Positions 52,015-60,712 of a DNA stretch of 64,000 nt are shown here, in pieces; position 1 is the stretch's first letter, and each line of letters opens with the position of its first letter. A program made the position numbers and the translations under genes. Origin of the DNA: JANNMJ01 sp031425525 (GTDB lineage: Bacteria > Bacteroidota > Bacteroidia > Cytophagales > Hymenobacteraceae). The stretch is taken from the NCBI GenBank assembly GCA_031425525.1, contig JANPJM010000071.1, positions 18,497 through 82,496 on the forward strand, read 5' to 3'. The notes below the pieces were generated by a model. It was given only the letters and a program-made list of their open reading frames with translations. It was not told the DNA's origin and made no database searches.

Positions 52015-52878
52015 TTAGCCCAAGTACGGCTTCAACGCTTTCGAGCGCGACGTGTGCCGCAGGCGCCGAATCGCTTTTTCCTTGATCTGCCGGACACGCT
52101 CGCGGGTGAGGGCGAATTTCTCGCCGATCTCTTCCAGGGTGAGCGCCTGTTCGCCGTTGAGGCCGAAGTAGAGCGTAATCACGTCGCCTTCGCGCTTGGT
52201 GAGCGTGCTGAGGGCGCGCTGCACTTCCTTGCGGAGCGAGTCCGACATCAGTCCTTCATCCGGCGAAGCTTCGTCTTCGTCTTCGAGGACGTCGAGCAGA
52301 CGATTTTCTTCGCCCTGCACAAACGGCGCATCCACGGATACGTGACGGCCCGAAATCTTGAGCGTATCGACCACTTCCGAGGTCGTCAGCTCCAGCACTT
52401 CGGCGATTTCTTCCGGGCTGGGCTCGCGCTCGAACTTCTGTTCCAGTTCCGAGAACGATTTGCTGATCTTGTTGAGCGAACCCACCCGATTCAGCGGCAG
52501 CCGCACGATGCGCGACTGCTCAGCCAACGCTTGCAGGATGGATTGACGAATCCACCACACGGCGTACGAGATGAACTTGAAGCCGCGCGTCTCATCGAAA
52601 CGCTTGGCCGCTTTGATCAGACCCAAGTTGCCTTCGTTGATCAAATCGCCGAGCGAAAGACCTTGGTTTTGGTACTGTTTCGCCACCGACACCACGAAAC
52701 GCAGGTTGGCTTTGGTCAGTTTTTCGAGCGCAATCTGGTCGCCATCCCGAATCCGCTGGGCCAGCGTCACTTCCTCGTCGGGCGTGAGCAGGTCCACTTT
52801 GCCGATCTCCTGAAGGTACTTGTCCAGCGACTGGCTTTCCCGGTTGGTGATCTGCTTGCTGATTTTTAATTGTCTCAT
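52015..52878 (-). CDS. rpoD: Primary sigma factor of the RpoD/SigA group
   Basis: This 287-aa sigma-70 factor has the short architecture of Bacteroidota primary sigmas, without a long region 1.1 or NCR. Region 1.2 is ESQSLDKYLQEIGKVDLLTP. Region 2 has NLRFVVSVAKQYQNQGLSLG, FDETRGFKFISYAVWWIRQS and ALAEQSRIVRLPLN. Region 3 is FEREPSPEEIAEVLEL. Region 4.2 is LTLEEIGEKFALTRERVRQI. It recognises the TTTG / TAnnTTTG promoters noted in this window. It lies between trxB and pnp on the same strand. Confidence 0.95.
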   Translation of the reverse strand: MRQLKISKQITNRESQSLDKYLQEIGKVDLLTPDEEVTLAQRIRDGDQIALEKLTKANLRFVVSVAKQYQNQGLSLGDLINEGNLGLIKAAKRFDETRGFKFISYAVWWIRQSILQALAEQSRIVRLPLNRVGSLNKISKSFSELEQKFEREPSPEEIAEVLELTTSEVVDTLKISGRHVSVDAPFVQGEENRLLDVLEDEDEASPDEGLMSDSLRKEVQRALSTLTKREGDVITLYFGLNGEQALTLEEIGEKFALTRERVRQIKEKAIRRLRHTSRSKALKPYLG

Positions 52879-52994
52879 CGGGGGAGAGAGTGATGGTACG
52901 AGTTAGCCGGTAACAATCGGGCTACAAGTGAAACAAACGTTGGAAAGGGACCGAGCCGACGAACCGGCCCAGGGGGGCAAAAGTTCGCGGCGGC

Positions 52995-53052
52995 GGCTGT
53001 CCGCCCTCCCTTGCCCGGCCTTTAAAGACCGGGCAAGGGAGGGCGGACAGCC
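52995..53052 (-). terminator. Long perfect hairpin downstream of pnp
   Basis: The two 24-nt arms (52995-53018 and 53029-53052) are perfect complements (GGCTGTCCGCCCTCCCTTGC ...) with a 10-nt loop. It starts 8 nt after the pnp stop. On the minus strand a short AACTTTTG follows. The stem is unusually long for a terminator. Confidence 0.8.
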
Positions 53053-53059
53053 GGTTGAA

Positions 53060-55306
53060 TTACCGGCGCTCGCGATTGTAACCGTTGCTGCCGCCACGGT
53101 CTTCGCGGTCGCCGCGCTCTTCGCGGGGCGGACGCTCCGGACGTTCCGGACGCTCCACGAAACCTTCGGGCTTCGGCAGCAGCGCTTTAGCCGACAGCCG
53201 GAATTTACCGGTCTTTTTATCGACATCCAGCAGCTTCACCGTGATGTCCTGCCCTACCGTCAGCTTGCCTTCGAGGGTATCGAGACGCTCGTAGCTCACT
53301 TCGGAGATGTGGAGCAGCCCGTCTTTGCCGGGCATAAATTCCACGAATGCGCCGTACGGCTGAATCGAGCGCACTTTGCCGACGTACGTCTCCCCCACTT
53401 CCGCCGAGGCGGCGATGGTGCGGATGCGCGCCACGGCTTCGTTCATCGACTCGGCGTTGGTAGCGAATACCGTCACGTGGCCTTTCTCGTCGATTTCTTC
53501 GATGTTGATCGTCGCGCCGGTGTCCTTCTGCATCTGCTGGATGACTTTACCGCCCGGCCCGATGATGGCGCCGATGAACTCCTTATCGATCAGGAGCTTG
53601 AACGAGCGCGGCGCGTGCGCCTTGAGGTCAGTGGCGGGGGCGTCGAGGGTCTTCGCCATTTCGGCCAGAATGTGCAACCGGCCGCGCTTGGCTTGCTCCA
53701 GCGCCTGCTGCATAATCTCGTAGCTGAGGCCGGCAATCTTGATATCCATCTGGCACGCGGTGATGCCATCGACGGTACCCGTCACCTTAAAGTCCATATC
53801 GCCGAGGTGGTCTTCGTCGCCGAGGATGTCCGACAGCACTGCGTAAGTACCGGCGGCCGTATCGCCCACCAAGCCCATCGCGATACCCGCCACGGCTTTG
53901 CGGATTTTGATGCCCGCATCCATCAGCGCCAGCGAACCGGCGCACACGGTCGCCATCGACGATGAACCGTTCGATTCCAGAATGTCCGACACGATCCGAA
54001 TCGTGTACGGGTTCTCGATTTCGGGCGGCATCACTTGCTTCAGCGACCGCAGCGCCAGGTTGCCGTGACCTACTTCGCGGCGGCCGGGGCCGCGCGACGG
54101 CTTCACCTCGCCCGTGCTGAACGCCGGGAAGTTGTAGTGCAGCAGGAAGTTGGCGTACCCGTCGTACATCGCGCCGTCGATAATCTGCTCATCGCGCTTC
54201 GTGCCGAGTGTCACTGTGGTAAGCGATTGCGTCTCGCCGCGAGTAAACACGGCCGAGCCGTGCGCCCCCGGCAGGTAATTGACTTCCGACCAGATCGGCC
54301 GAATCTCGTCGAGCTGACGACCGTCGAGCCGCACCCGATCCTGCATCATCATCTCGCGGATGGCTTTTTTCTCGGCGCTGTAATAGTAGCGCATCGCCAT
54401 GGCCATATCAACCGGCGCTTCGGCGGTGCCGCGCGTGGTGAGGGCTTCTTTATAAGCGGCCTTCACTTCGCCGAAACCGGCTTTCCGCACACTCTTGTTA
54501 GCGTTGCCCTGGGCGGCCACGGCGCGCGCCTTGGCGTACACCTGCTCGTGGGCGAAGGCTTTGAGGTCGGCGTCTTCGGGGTATTGCGGGTAGGCGCGGC
54601 GCGGTTTGGCGGTAGCGCCCACCTCGTCGGCCAGCTCGCGCTGCACTTGGCAATGCTTCTTGATTTCTTCGTGCGCTACGCGGATGGCATCGAGCATTTC
54701 GGCTTCCTGCACTTCCTTCATTTCGCCTTCCACCATCATCACGGCCGTTTCGGAGGCGCCGACGATGAGGTCGATATCGGCTCGCTCCTGGTCGGCGCGC
54801 ACCGGATTGATGATGAATTTACCATCGACGCGGGCCACCCGCACTTCCGAGATCGGCCCGTTGAAGGGGATGTCGGTGATGCTCAGCGCGGCCGAAGCGG
54901 CCAAAGCGGCCAGCGCATCCGGCAGAATATCCTGATCGGCTGAAATCAGCGAGATCAACACTTGTACTTCGTAGTGGTAATCCTTCGGAAACAGCGGGCG
55001 CAGGACGCGGTCTACGAGGCGCGAAATCAGGATTTCGTAGTCCGACAGGCGCGATTCGCGGCGCTGAAACGAACCCGGAATTTTGCCAGCGGCGGCAAAT
55101 TTCTCCTGATAATCGACGGAAAGGGGCAGGAAATCGATACCATCCCGCTGGGAAGGCTGCGACACCACCGTCGCGAGCAGCATCGTGCCGCCCATCGTGA
55201 TCACCACGGCCCCGTCGGCCTGCTTCGCGAGCTTGCCGGTTTCGATGGTGATCGTGCGGCCGTCGGGCTGCGTTATGGTTTTGGTAATGACGTTGTAGAG
55301 GGCCAT
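53060..55306 (-). CDS. pnp: Polyribonucleotide nucleotidyltransferase (PNPase)
   Basis: This 748-aa enzyme degrades RNA 3' to 5' with phosphate. It has two RNase PH domains (FKVTGTVDGITACQMDIKIA and VMPPEIENPYTIRIVSDILE in the second), then KH (SFKLLIDKEFIGAIIGPGGK) and S1 (GKVRSIQPYGAFVEFMPGKD) domains. A short Arg/Glu/Gly tail follows (RPERPPREERGDREDRGG). ATG 55306 gives the standard start MALYNVITKTI. It follows rpsO on the same strand, the classical rpsO-pnp order. Confidence 0.97.
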   Translation of the reverse strand: MALYNVITKTITQPDGRTITIETGKLAKQADGAVVITMGGTMLLATVVSQPSQRDGIDFLPLSVDYQEKFAAAGKIPGSFQRRESRLSDYEILISRLVDRVLRPLFPKDYHYEVQVLISLISADQDILPDALAALAASAALSITDIPFNGPISEVRVARVDGKFIINPVRADQERADIDLIVGASETAVMMVEGEMKEVQEAEMLDAIRVAHEEIKKHCQVQRELADEVGATAKPRRAYPQYPEDADLKAFAHEQVYAKARAVAAQGNANKSVRKAGFGEVKAAYKEALTTRGTAEAPVDMAMAMRYYYSAEKKAIREMMMQDRVRLDGRQLDEIRPIWSEVNYLPGAHGSAVFTRGETQSLTTVTLGTKRDEQIIDGAMYDGYANFLLHYNFPAFSTGEVKPSRGPGRREVGHGNLALRSLKQVMPPEIENPYTIRIVSDILESNGSSSMATVCAGSLALMDAGIKIRKAVAGIAMGLVGDTAAGTYAVLSDILGDEDHLGDMDFKVTGTVDGITACQMDIKIAGLSYEIMQQALEQAKRGRLHILAEMAKTLDAPATDLKAHAPRSFKLLIDKEFIGAIIGPGGKVIQQMQKDTGATINIEEIDEKGHVTVFATNAESMNEAVARIRTIAASAEVGETYVGKVRSIQPYGAFVEFMPGKDGLLHISEVSYERLDTLEGKLTVGQDITVKLLDVDKKTGKFRLSAKALLPKPEGFVERPERPERPPREERGDREDRGGSNGYNRERR

Positions 55307-55399
55307 CTGAGGTTGAGGAAATCGGCGAGCAGAACGCGGGAACGGCCCCAAAGCCACCGCCGCCGGATTCGGCAGACGGCCCGGCGGGGCCAAAAAAAA

Positions 55400-55435
55400 G
55401 GCAGGGAACCGCCCGTTTCCGAGCGATTCCCTGCC
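55400..55435 (-). terminator. Terminator of rpsO
   Basis: GGCAGGGAACCGC and GCGATTCCCTGCC form a stem with one mismatch. On the minus strand it is followed by eight T residues. It is a classical intrinsic terminator 15 nt past the rpsO stop, so pnp either has its own promoter or depends on read-through. Confidence 0.9.
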
Positions 55436-55449
55436 AAAGTGCCAAGGGG

Positions 55450-55725
55450 TTACTTACGGATACCCAGCTCGGCGATGATGGCGCGGTAACGGTTGATTTC
55501 CGTGTTCATCAAGTGGTTGAGCAGACGGCGGCGCTTACCGACGAGCTTCAACAGGCCCAAGCGGGTCGAGTGATCCTTCTTGTGCTCCTTGAGGTGGGTG
55601 GTCAGGTGCGTGATACGCGTGGTGAAGAGCGCAATCTGCGATTCGGCGGAGCCGGTATCGGTGGCGGTCTTCGTCAGGCTGTGCTTGGCGAACAAATCTT
55701 GTTTCGCCTCGGTCGAAATGGTCAT
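55450..55725 (-). CDS. rpsO: Ribosomal protein S15
   Basis: This 91-aa 30S subunit protein contacts 16S rRNA helices 20-22. The family core is ATDTGSAESQIALFTTRITH, then LKEHKKDHSTRLGLLKLVGK and RRRLLNHLMNTEINRYRAII. Length is normal. It lies upstream of pnp on the same strand with a terminator between. Confidence 0.97.
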   Translation of the reverse strand: MTISTEAKQDLFAKHSLTKTATDTGSAESQIALFTTRITHLTTHLKEHKKDHSTRLGLLKLVGKRRRLLNHLMNTEINRYRAIIAELGIRK

Positions 55726-55853
55726 CGGCAGATAGTAAACCCCAATGAAGGAGCCCGTCTGGGATTAAAAATGAAGAAAAATAACGTTCCGACGAATTGT
55801 TGCCACATGGGCAAAACGCGACCGGGCCGCAAAGGTAGGCATTGCGGGCGGCA

Positions 55854-56304
55854 ATGGCAAGTAGGCTGCTGAGCCAATCGGCGCTGGACCGCTACCGGGC
55901 GTTTGCGGCGGCATTCCCGGCGCTCTTACCGTGTCTCGAACAACAACACGTTGCCGTGTATATCGGCGTTACGCCCGAGTCGTTGAGCCGATTGCTGCGA
56001 GAAGAAGCAACAGGCACATTTACCGTGGCGGCTACCCACCTCACCGCCACGCCACCGACGCGTGGGGTAGCGGTGGGCGCGCTGCTGCTCGCCTTCCACT
56101 GGGTAGGGCTTTCCGTGATGGGCGCCTCCTATAACCCAGTCCAATCGTTGACGACGGCATTGGTGATGCGTGGCGAAGCGTGGGGGCGACCTGTGGCTCT
56201 TCGTGGTCGCTCCGCTGGCTGGGGGCGCAGCAGGGGCTTTTTATACGAAGCTAACGCGGCAGTACGCGGCAAATCGGCCAACCCATAAAGAACCGGCAGA
56301 CTAA
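55854..56304 (+). pseudogene. Chimeric remnant: Crp/Fnr C-terminus joined to aquaporin C-terminus
   Basis: From ATG 55854, LLSQSALDRYRAFAAAFPAL and QQHVAVYIGVTPESLSRLLR match the C-terminal HTH end of Crp/Fnr regulators, without the cyclic-nucleotide domain. After REEA the frame continues into an aquaporin (MIP) C-terminal half: VGALLLAFHWVGLSVMGASY, then NPVQSLTTALV, where NPV replaces the second NPA. A G-run near 56185 shifts the frame; one G fewer gives AWGDLWLFVVAPLAGGAAGA ending at 56304. Two unrelated gene ends were therefore joined by deletion. Confidence 0.68.
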
Positions 56305-56329
56305 ACCCCCACCGTCTACTGCCTACCGC

Positions 56330-57553
56330 CTACTCCACCGCCAATACCAGCCCTTTCAGGTACTCGCCTTCCGGGTGAAAGAAGCTGGCGGCGTGGTCGG
56401 GGGGCTGACCCAGATAGTGCAGCAGCCGTACCGAACGCCCTACGTCGAGGGCGGCGGCGCGGACGGTACTCGTAAACAAATCGCGATCAACGACCTGCGA
56501 GCACGAGAAGGTAAACAACAGCCCGCCCGGCTTGATGCCGCGCAACGCTTCGGCGTTGAGGCGCCGGTAGCCGGCTTCGGCGCGCTGGCGGGCGGCGCGA
56601 CTTTTGGCAAACGCCGGCGGGTCGAGGATGACGAGATCGTAGGGGTCGGTGTCGGCTTCGGGGCCGCGCAGGAAATCGAACGCGTCGGCCACAAAACTGC
56701 GGTGCCGCGCGGCGTCGGCGTCGGCAAAATTGAGCGCCACGTTGATGTCGGTCAGCGCCATCGCGGTTTTGGAAGCATCCACGGAATCGACCGCCGTGGC
56801 GCCGCCCGCCAGCGCATACACCGAAAAACCACCCGTATAACAAAACGTGTTTAGCACGCGACGGCCCCGCGCGTAGTGCCCCACGAGGGCGCGCGAGTCG
56901 CGCTGATCGAGAAAAAACCCGGTTTTTTGGCCTGTCAGCCAATCGATGCGGAAGCGGTGTCCGTTTTCGAGTACCGTAGGATCGGGGGGTGGGCCGCCGA
57001 CGAGGTAGCCGTTTGGCGCGCCAGCATCGGCGGCGTTGCCGAGGGTGTCGGCGCTTTTGTCGTACACGGCCGTCAGGTGCTGCGGGCCGAGGGCGACGGC
57101 CAGCGCCTGCGCCAACACCGTGCGGGCGCGGTACATCCCCATCGAATGCGCTTGCAGCACGGCTGTGCCCGCGTAGTAATCGACGATGAGGCCCGGCAGC
57201 CCGTCGCCTTCGGCATGAATCAGGCGAAAGGCCGTCGTGTGGGGGTTGCCGACGAGGCCGAGGGCGCGGCGGCGCTCCCAGGCGGCCCGAAATTTTGCCA
57301 CCCAAAACGCCTCATCCGGCGCCTGCTGTGGTTGGTTGCTGAAATGAAAAATGCGCCCTACGATAGAACCATGCGGCTGAAAATGCGCCAACCCCAGCGG
57401 CGAGCCGCGATGATCGACGATAGCCACCACCTCGCCGTCGGCCGGTTCGGCGGGGGCGATGATACGGTCGATGGCGCCGGAGAAAACCCAGGGATGAAAC
57501 CGGCGGACGGAAGCGTCTTTGCCGGGTTGAAGGACGAGCTGCGGAATGTTCAC
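56330..57553 (-). CDS. rlmI: Class I SAM-dependent rRNA methyltransferase, RlmI family
   Basis: This 407-aa enzyme is a probable 23S rRNA m5C methyltransferase. An N-terminal PUA domain (RRFHPWVFSGAIDRIIAPAE) and a central RlmI-type domain (EGDGLPGLIVDYYAGTAVLQ, GFFLDQRDSRALVGHYARGR) precede the SAM site (VLNTFCYTGGFSVYALAGGA). The catalytic segment DLVILDPPAFAKSR and FTFSCSQVV complete it. Assignment to RlmI rather than a paralogue is by family resemblance. Confidence 0.86.
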   Translation of the reverse strand: MNIPQLVLQPGKDASVRRFHPWVFSGAIDRIIAPAEPADGEVVAIVDHRGSPLGLAHFQPHGSIVGRIFHFSNQPQQAPDEAFWVAKFRAAWERRRALGLVGNPHTTAFRLIHAEGDGLPGLIVDYYAGTAVLQAHSMGMYRARTVLAQALAVALGPQHLTAVYDKSADTLGNAADAGAPNGYLVGGPPPDPTVLENGHRFRIDWLTGQKTGFFLDQRDSRALVGHYARGRRVLNTFCYTGGFSVYALAGGATAVDSVDASKTAMALTDINVALNFADADAARHRSFVADAFDFLRGPEADTDPYDLVILDPPAFAKSRAARQRAEAGYRRLNAEALRGIKPGGLLFTFSCSQVVDRDLFTSTVRAAALDVGRSVRLLHYLGQPPDHAASFFHPEGEYLKGLVLAVE

Positions 57554-57613
57554 GGCGCAAAGGTCGGGCTGAAACGCCCTGCGGCCCTGCGGCCGGAGGG
57601 CCGCGCTCCTCTC

Positions 57614-59512
57614 CTACTCGACCAGCGCGGCCAAGGCTTCCACGGGCGCGGCGTCTTCCACAATATCGGCTTCGACGCGCAGGTTGTCGATGATGAAAAC
57701 CTGCCGCTCCGGCGTGTTTTTGCCCATGAAATAACTCAGGATTTGCTGCACCGGCTGCTCACCGCGCAAAATCACGGGTTCGAGGCGGATATTTTCGCCG
57801 ATGAAGCGGCCAAATTCATCGGGCGAGATTTCGCCCAAGCCTTTGAAGCGGGTTATTTCGGGTTTCGGGCCGAGCTTTTTGATGGCGGCTTGTTTTTCCT
57901 GTTCGCTGTAACAGTAAGTGGTGGTTTTTTTATTACGAACCCGAAACAGCGGCGTATCCAGAATATATACGTGACCGTTTTTGACCAAATCAGGGAAGAA
58001 TTGCAGGAAAAACGTCAGCAGCAGGAGTCGAATGTGCATGCCGTCCACGTCGGCGTCGGTAGCCACCACTACGCGGTTGTAGCGCAAGCCTTCCAAGCCT
58101 TCTTCAATATTGAGGGCGTGTTGGAGGAGATTTAATTCCTCGTTTTCGTACACGATCTTTTTTTTCAGCCCAAAGCAATTCAGCGGCTTACCGCGCAGGC
58201 TGAAAACGGCTTCCGTTTCGACATTCCGCGATTTCGTAATCGAGCCGCTCGCCGAATCGCCTTCGGTAATAAAAAGGGTAGTAAGTGCCTCTTTCTCCGG
58301 GTCTTTGCCATCGCCGAAGTGGAAGCGGCAATCGCGCAGCTTGCGGTTGTGCAGGTTGGCTTTTTTAGCGCGGTCTTTCGCCAGTTTTTTCACGCCCGCC
58401 ATATCCTTCCGCTCGCGCTCACTTTGCTGGATGCGCTTCAGAATGGCCTCCGCAACGACCGGGTTTTTGTGCAGGTAATTATCGAGGTGTTCCTGCACAA
58501 ACTCGCCGACGGCGGCGCGCACCGTGGGGCCATCGTGGCCCATATTGAGCGAACCGAGCTTGGTTTTGGTCTGCGACTCGAACACCGGCTCCTGCACGCG
58601 CACCGAAATAGCGGCAATGACGGACGCGCGGATATCGGCGGCATCGAAATCCTTTTTATAAAAATCGCGCAGCGTTTTTACCACCGCCTCGCGGAATGCG
58701 GCCAAATGCGTACCGCCCTGCGTGGTGTACTGGCCGTTGACGAAAGAATAATATTCCTCGCCGTATTCATCGCCGTGCGTGAGGGCAAATTCTACGTCTT
58801 CGCCTTTGATGTGTACCACGGGGTAGCGCAGCGTAGACGGGTCGTTTTTGCGCTCCAGCAGGTCGCGCAGGCCGTTTTCGGAGTGGAACCGCCGCCCATT
58901 GAGCCAGAGCGTGAGGCCGGCGTTGAGGTAGGCGTAATTCCAGATTTGATTTTCGAGGTACTCCGGAATGAAGCGGTAATTACGGAAAATGGCTTCATCG
59001 GGCACGAACTGCATCAGCGTGCCGGTGCGCTGCGTGGTGGGCTCGATGGGTTTATCGACCACCAGCTCGCCGCCGTTGAACTCGGCGATTTTCGATTGGC
59101 CGTCGCGCACGCTTTGCACCAGAAAATGGGCGCTCAGGGCATTCACGGCTTTCGTGCCGACGCCGTTGAGGCCGACCGATTTTTGGAACGCCTTGGAATC
59201 GTACTTCCCGCCGGTGTTGATTTTCGAGACGCAATCGATGACTTTGGTCAGCGGAATGCCGCGCCCGTAGTCGCGCACGGTCACACGGTGATCGGTGATT
59301 TTGATTTCGATGGTGCGGCCGTTGCCCATCACGAATTCGTCGATGGAGTTATCGATGATTTCTTTGACAAGGACGTAAATACCGTCGTCGGCGGCCGAAC
59401 CGTCGCCGAGCTTGCCGATGTACATCCCCGGCCGCAGCCGAATATGTTCGCGCCAGTCGAGGGAGCGGATGGAATCTTCGGTATAAACGGCTTCGGAGGG
59501 CGTGGAGGACAT
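57614..59512 (-). CDS. parE: DNA topoisomerase IV / gyrase-type subunit B
   Basis: This 632-aa ATPase subunit of a type IIA topoisomerase starts at ATG 59512. GHKL motifs are VKEIIDNSIDEFVMGNG, VRDYGRGIPLTKVIDCVSKI and GLNGVGTKAVNALSAHFLV. The transducer lysine lies in QTKTKLGSLNMG. Toprim shows TLFITEGDSASGSITKSRN and VVVATDADVDGMHIRLLLLT. The length and the short insert-free Toprim fit Bacteroidota ParE, which acts in decatenation with ParC (not in the window). GyrB would be similar in sequence. Confidence 0.85.
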   Translation of the reverse strand: MSSTPSEAVYTEDSIRSLDWREHIRLRPGMYIGKLGDGSAADDGIYVLVKEIIDNSIDEFVMGNGRTIEIKITDHRVTVRDYGRGIPLTKVIDCVSKINTGGKYDSKAFQKSVGLNGVGTKAVNALSAHFLVQSVRDGQSKIAEFNGGELVVDKPIEPTTQRTGTLMQFVPDEAIFRNYRFIPEYLENQIWNYAYLNAGLTLWLNGRRFHSENGLRDLLERKNDPSTLRYPVVHIKGEDVEFALTHGDEYGEEYYSFVNGQYTTQGGTHLAAFREAVVKTLRDFYKKDFDAADIRASVIAAISVRVQEPVFESQTKTKLGSLNMGHDGPTVRAAVGEFVQEHLDNYLHKNPVVAEAILKRIQQSERERKDMAGVKKLAKDRAKKANLHNRKLRDCRFHFGDGKDPEKEALTTLFITEGDSASGSITKSRNVETEAVFSLRGKPLNCFGLKKKIVYENEELNLLQHALNIEEGLEGLRYNRVVVATDADVDGMHIRLLLLTFFLQFFPDLVKNGHVYILDTPLFRVRNKKTTTYCYSEQEKQAAIKKLGPKPEITRFKGLGEISPDEFGRFIGENIRLEPVILRGEQPVQQILSYFMGKNTPERQVFIIDNLRVEADIVEDAAPVEALAALVE

Positions 59513-59691
59513 AAGGTCAGGAATCAAAATGGAGGGGGTCGACCGGCGCGCGGCATACGCGGCGCAGGGGCACGGTCTGGCTCACAAAAATAGCCATCAG
59601 AAGCCGGTTTTCAATGAATCCGGCCCGATTTCGGCGCTTTTGCCAAGCGCGTGAGAGCGGCGGTTTTGAGGGTTAAGGTTCGGGCGCCAGT

Positions 59692-59699
59692 TACATTTG
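59692..59699 (+). promoter_or_regulatory. -7 box upstream of the leader ORF
   Basis: TACATTTG matches TAnnTTTG and lies 23 nt before the small ORF at 59723. An AAAGGA-like ribosome binding site is at about 59708-59713. Confidence 0.5.
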
Positions 59700-59722
59700 G
59701 TCTTGCGAAAAGGACTATCAAG

Positions 59723-59785
59723 ATGCTGGCACTGGGAAAAGCGCTGCTGACCGGAATTCTCAACCTGTTTCTTCTTACATCCTAA
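59723..59785 (+). CDS. 20-residue hydrophobic leader peptide
   Basis: The small ORF encodes MLALGKALLTGILNLFLLTS. Its stop overlaps the next gene's start as TAATG (59783-59787), and AAAAGGA upstream is a plausible ribosome binding site. It may couple translation of the lipoprotein gene or be a small membrane peptide. It may also be fortuitous, given its length. Confidence 0.4.
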   Translation: MLALGKALLTGILNLFLLTS

Positions 59786-60606
59786 TGATTACCCGCCCAC
59801 AACCCTCGCTGTTTGGTCACCGATTCGGGGCACTCAGTATGTTTGTACTGGCTACAATAGGCCTAACGGGCTGTGGCTCCAGCCGACCGTATTACACGGG
59901 GCCGGGCAGTATGGCCGCCACGCTACCGTACCAACCACGGCCTACGTGGCTGGCGCAGGATACGGCCGCTACCTACGTGAGCGTGTACGGCGGCCCCGCG
60001 TTCCGCTACAACGAGTTTGATGATAATATGGCCTTTGGGGGGCAGATCAGTCGGGGATGGGCGCGCCGAAATATGTGTGCTTCAGCAGGGATATTTGGCG
60101 GTGGCGGACGCTATACGTACGCAAAGAGCTACGCACCAGAGCGCTTGGCACGGCTATCTTACGGCGTGGCGGGCGTGCAGGTGGGCGGCGGAATATTCCC
60201 GGTTACTGAGTTTGCGGTACGCACCACATCCGGCGTTGAATGGCGCGTATTGAACGTGCATGTGTCGCTTGCACGAGAATGGGGTGCGTTGGCCGACTGG
60301 CGCGCTCGGCCGGTTGATCGGCAAGGGCAACCGCTGATTTTCACCAAGAATATATCTACTTCGCCTTGGCGCGCTACGGCCTCGTTCGGCACTGAGTTGG
60401 TCACTAGATCGCCAAGGCCGTTGGCGCCAAACGTAGCGTTCGGTTTCGGGTATCAGGTTCGGCAAGGAGACGGTAGCATGTATGCTACCCTGGCTGCCGG
60501 GGCAGGGCCGGTGTTAGTGAGCGGGCAGATAATTGGGCCGGGTGAGTTGGCGGTGAGTAAACCGGTGTACCAATTCGGTTTGACGTACGTGATTTCAAAA
60601 CCATAA
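59785..60606 (+). CDS. Hypothetical outer-membrane-type lipoprotein
   Basis: This 273-aa protein has a lipoprotein signal (FVLATIGLTGC, lipobox cysteine about residue 30). The mature part is rich in Gly, Tyr and alternating hydrophobic residues (TAATYVSVYGGPAFRYNEFD, AGIFGGGGRYTYAKSY, VYQFGLTYVISKP), like a small beta-barrel. No family was recognised. A shorter start at ATG 59839 would still keep the lipobox. Confidence 0.65.
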   Translation: MITRPQPSLFGHRFGALSMFVLATIGLTGCGSSRPYYTGPGSMAATLPYQPRPTWLAQDTAATYVSVYGGPAFRYNEFDDNMAFGGQISRGWARRNMCASAGIFGGGGRYTYAKSYAPERLARLSYGVAGVQVGGGIFPVTEFAVRTTSGVEWRVLNVHVSLAREWGALADWRARPVDRQGQPLIFTKNISTSPWRATASFGTELVTRSPRPLAPNVAFGFGYQVRQGDGSMYATLAAGAGPVLVSGQIIGPGELAVSKPVYQFGLTYVISKP

Positions 60607-60712
60607 AGCAGCTACGCTGCCGATGGATGTAGCAGACCGTGTACGAAAGCTCCAACGGGGCTACCGATTGTAGCGCACGCACGTATGAAGGGGCGATGCC
60701 CTTGCGCCCCCC

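Noticed and set aside
55842..56288. Intact 148-aa gene after rpsO
   Set aside because: Its two halves match the ends of two unrelated families, and its end is out of frame with the aquaporin continuation.
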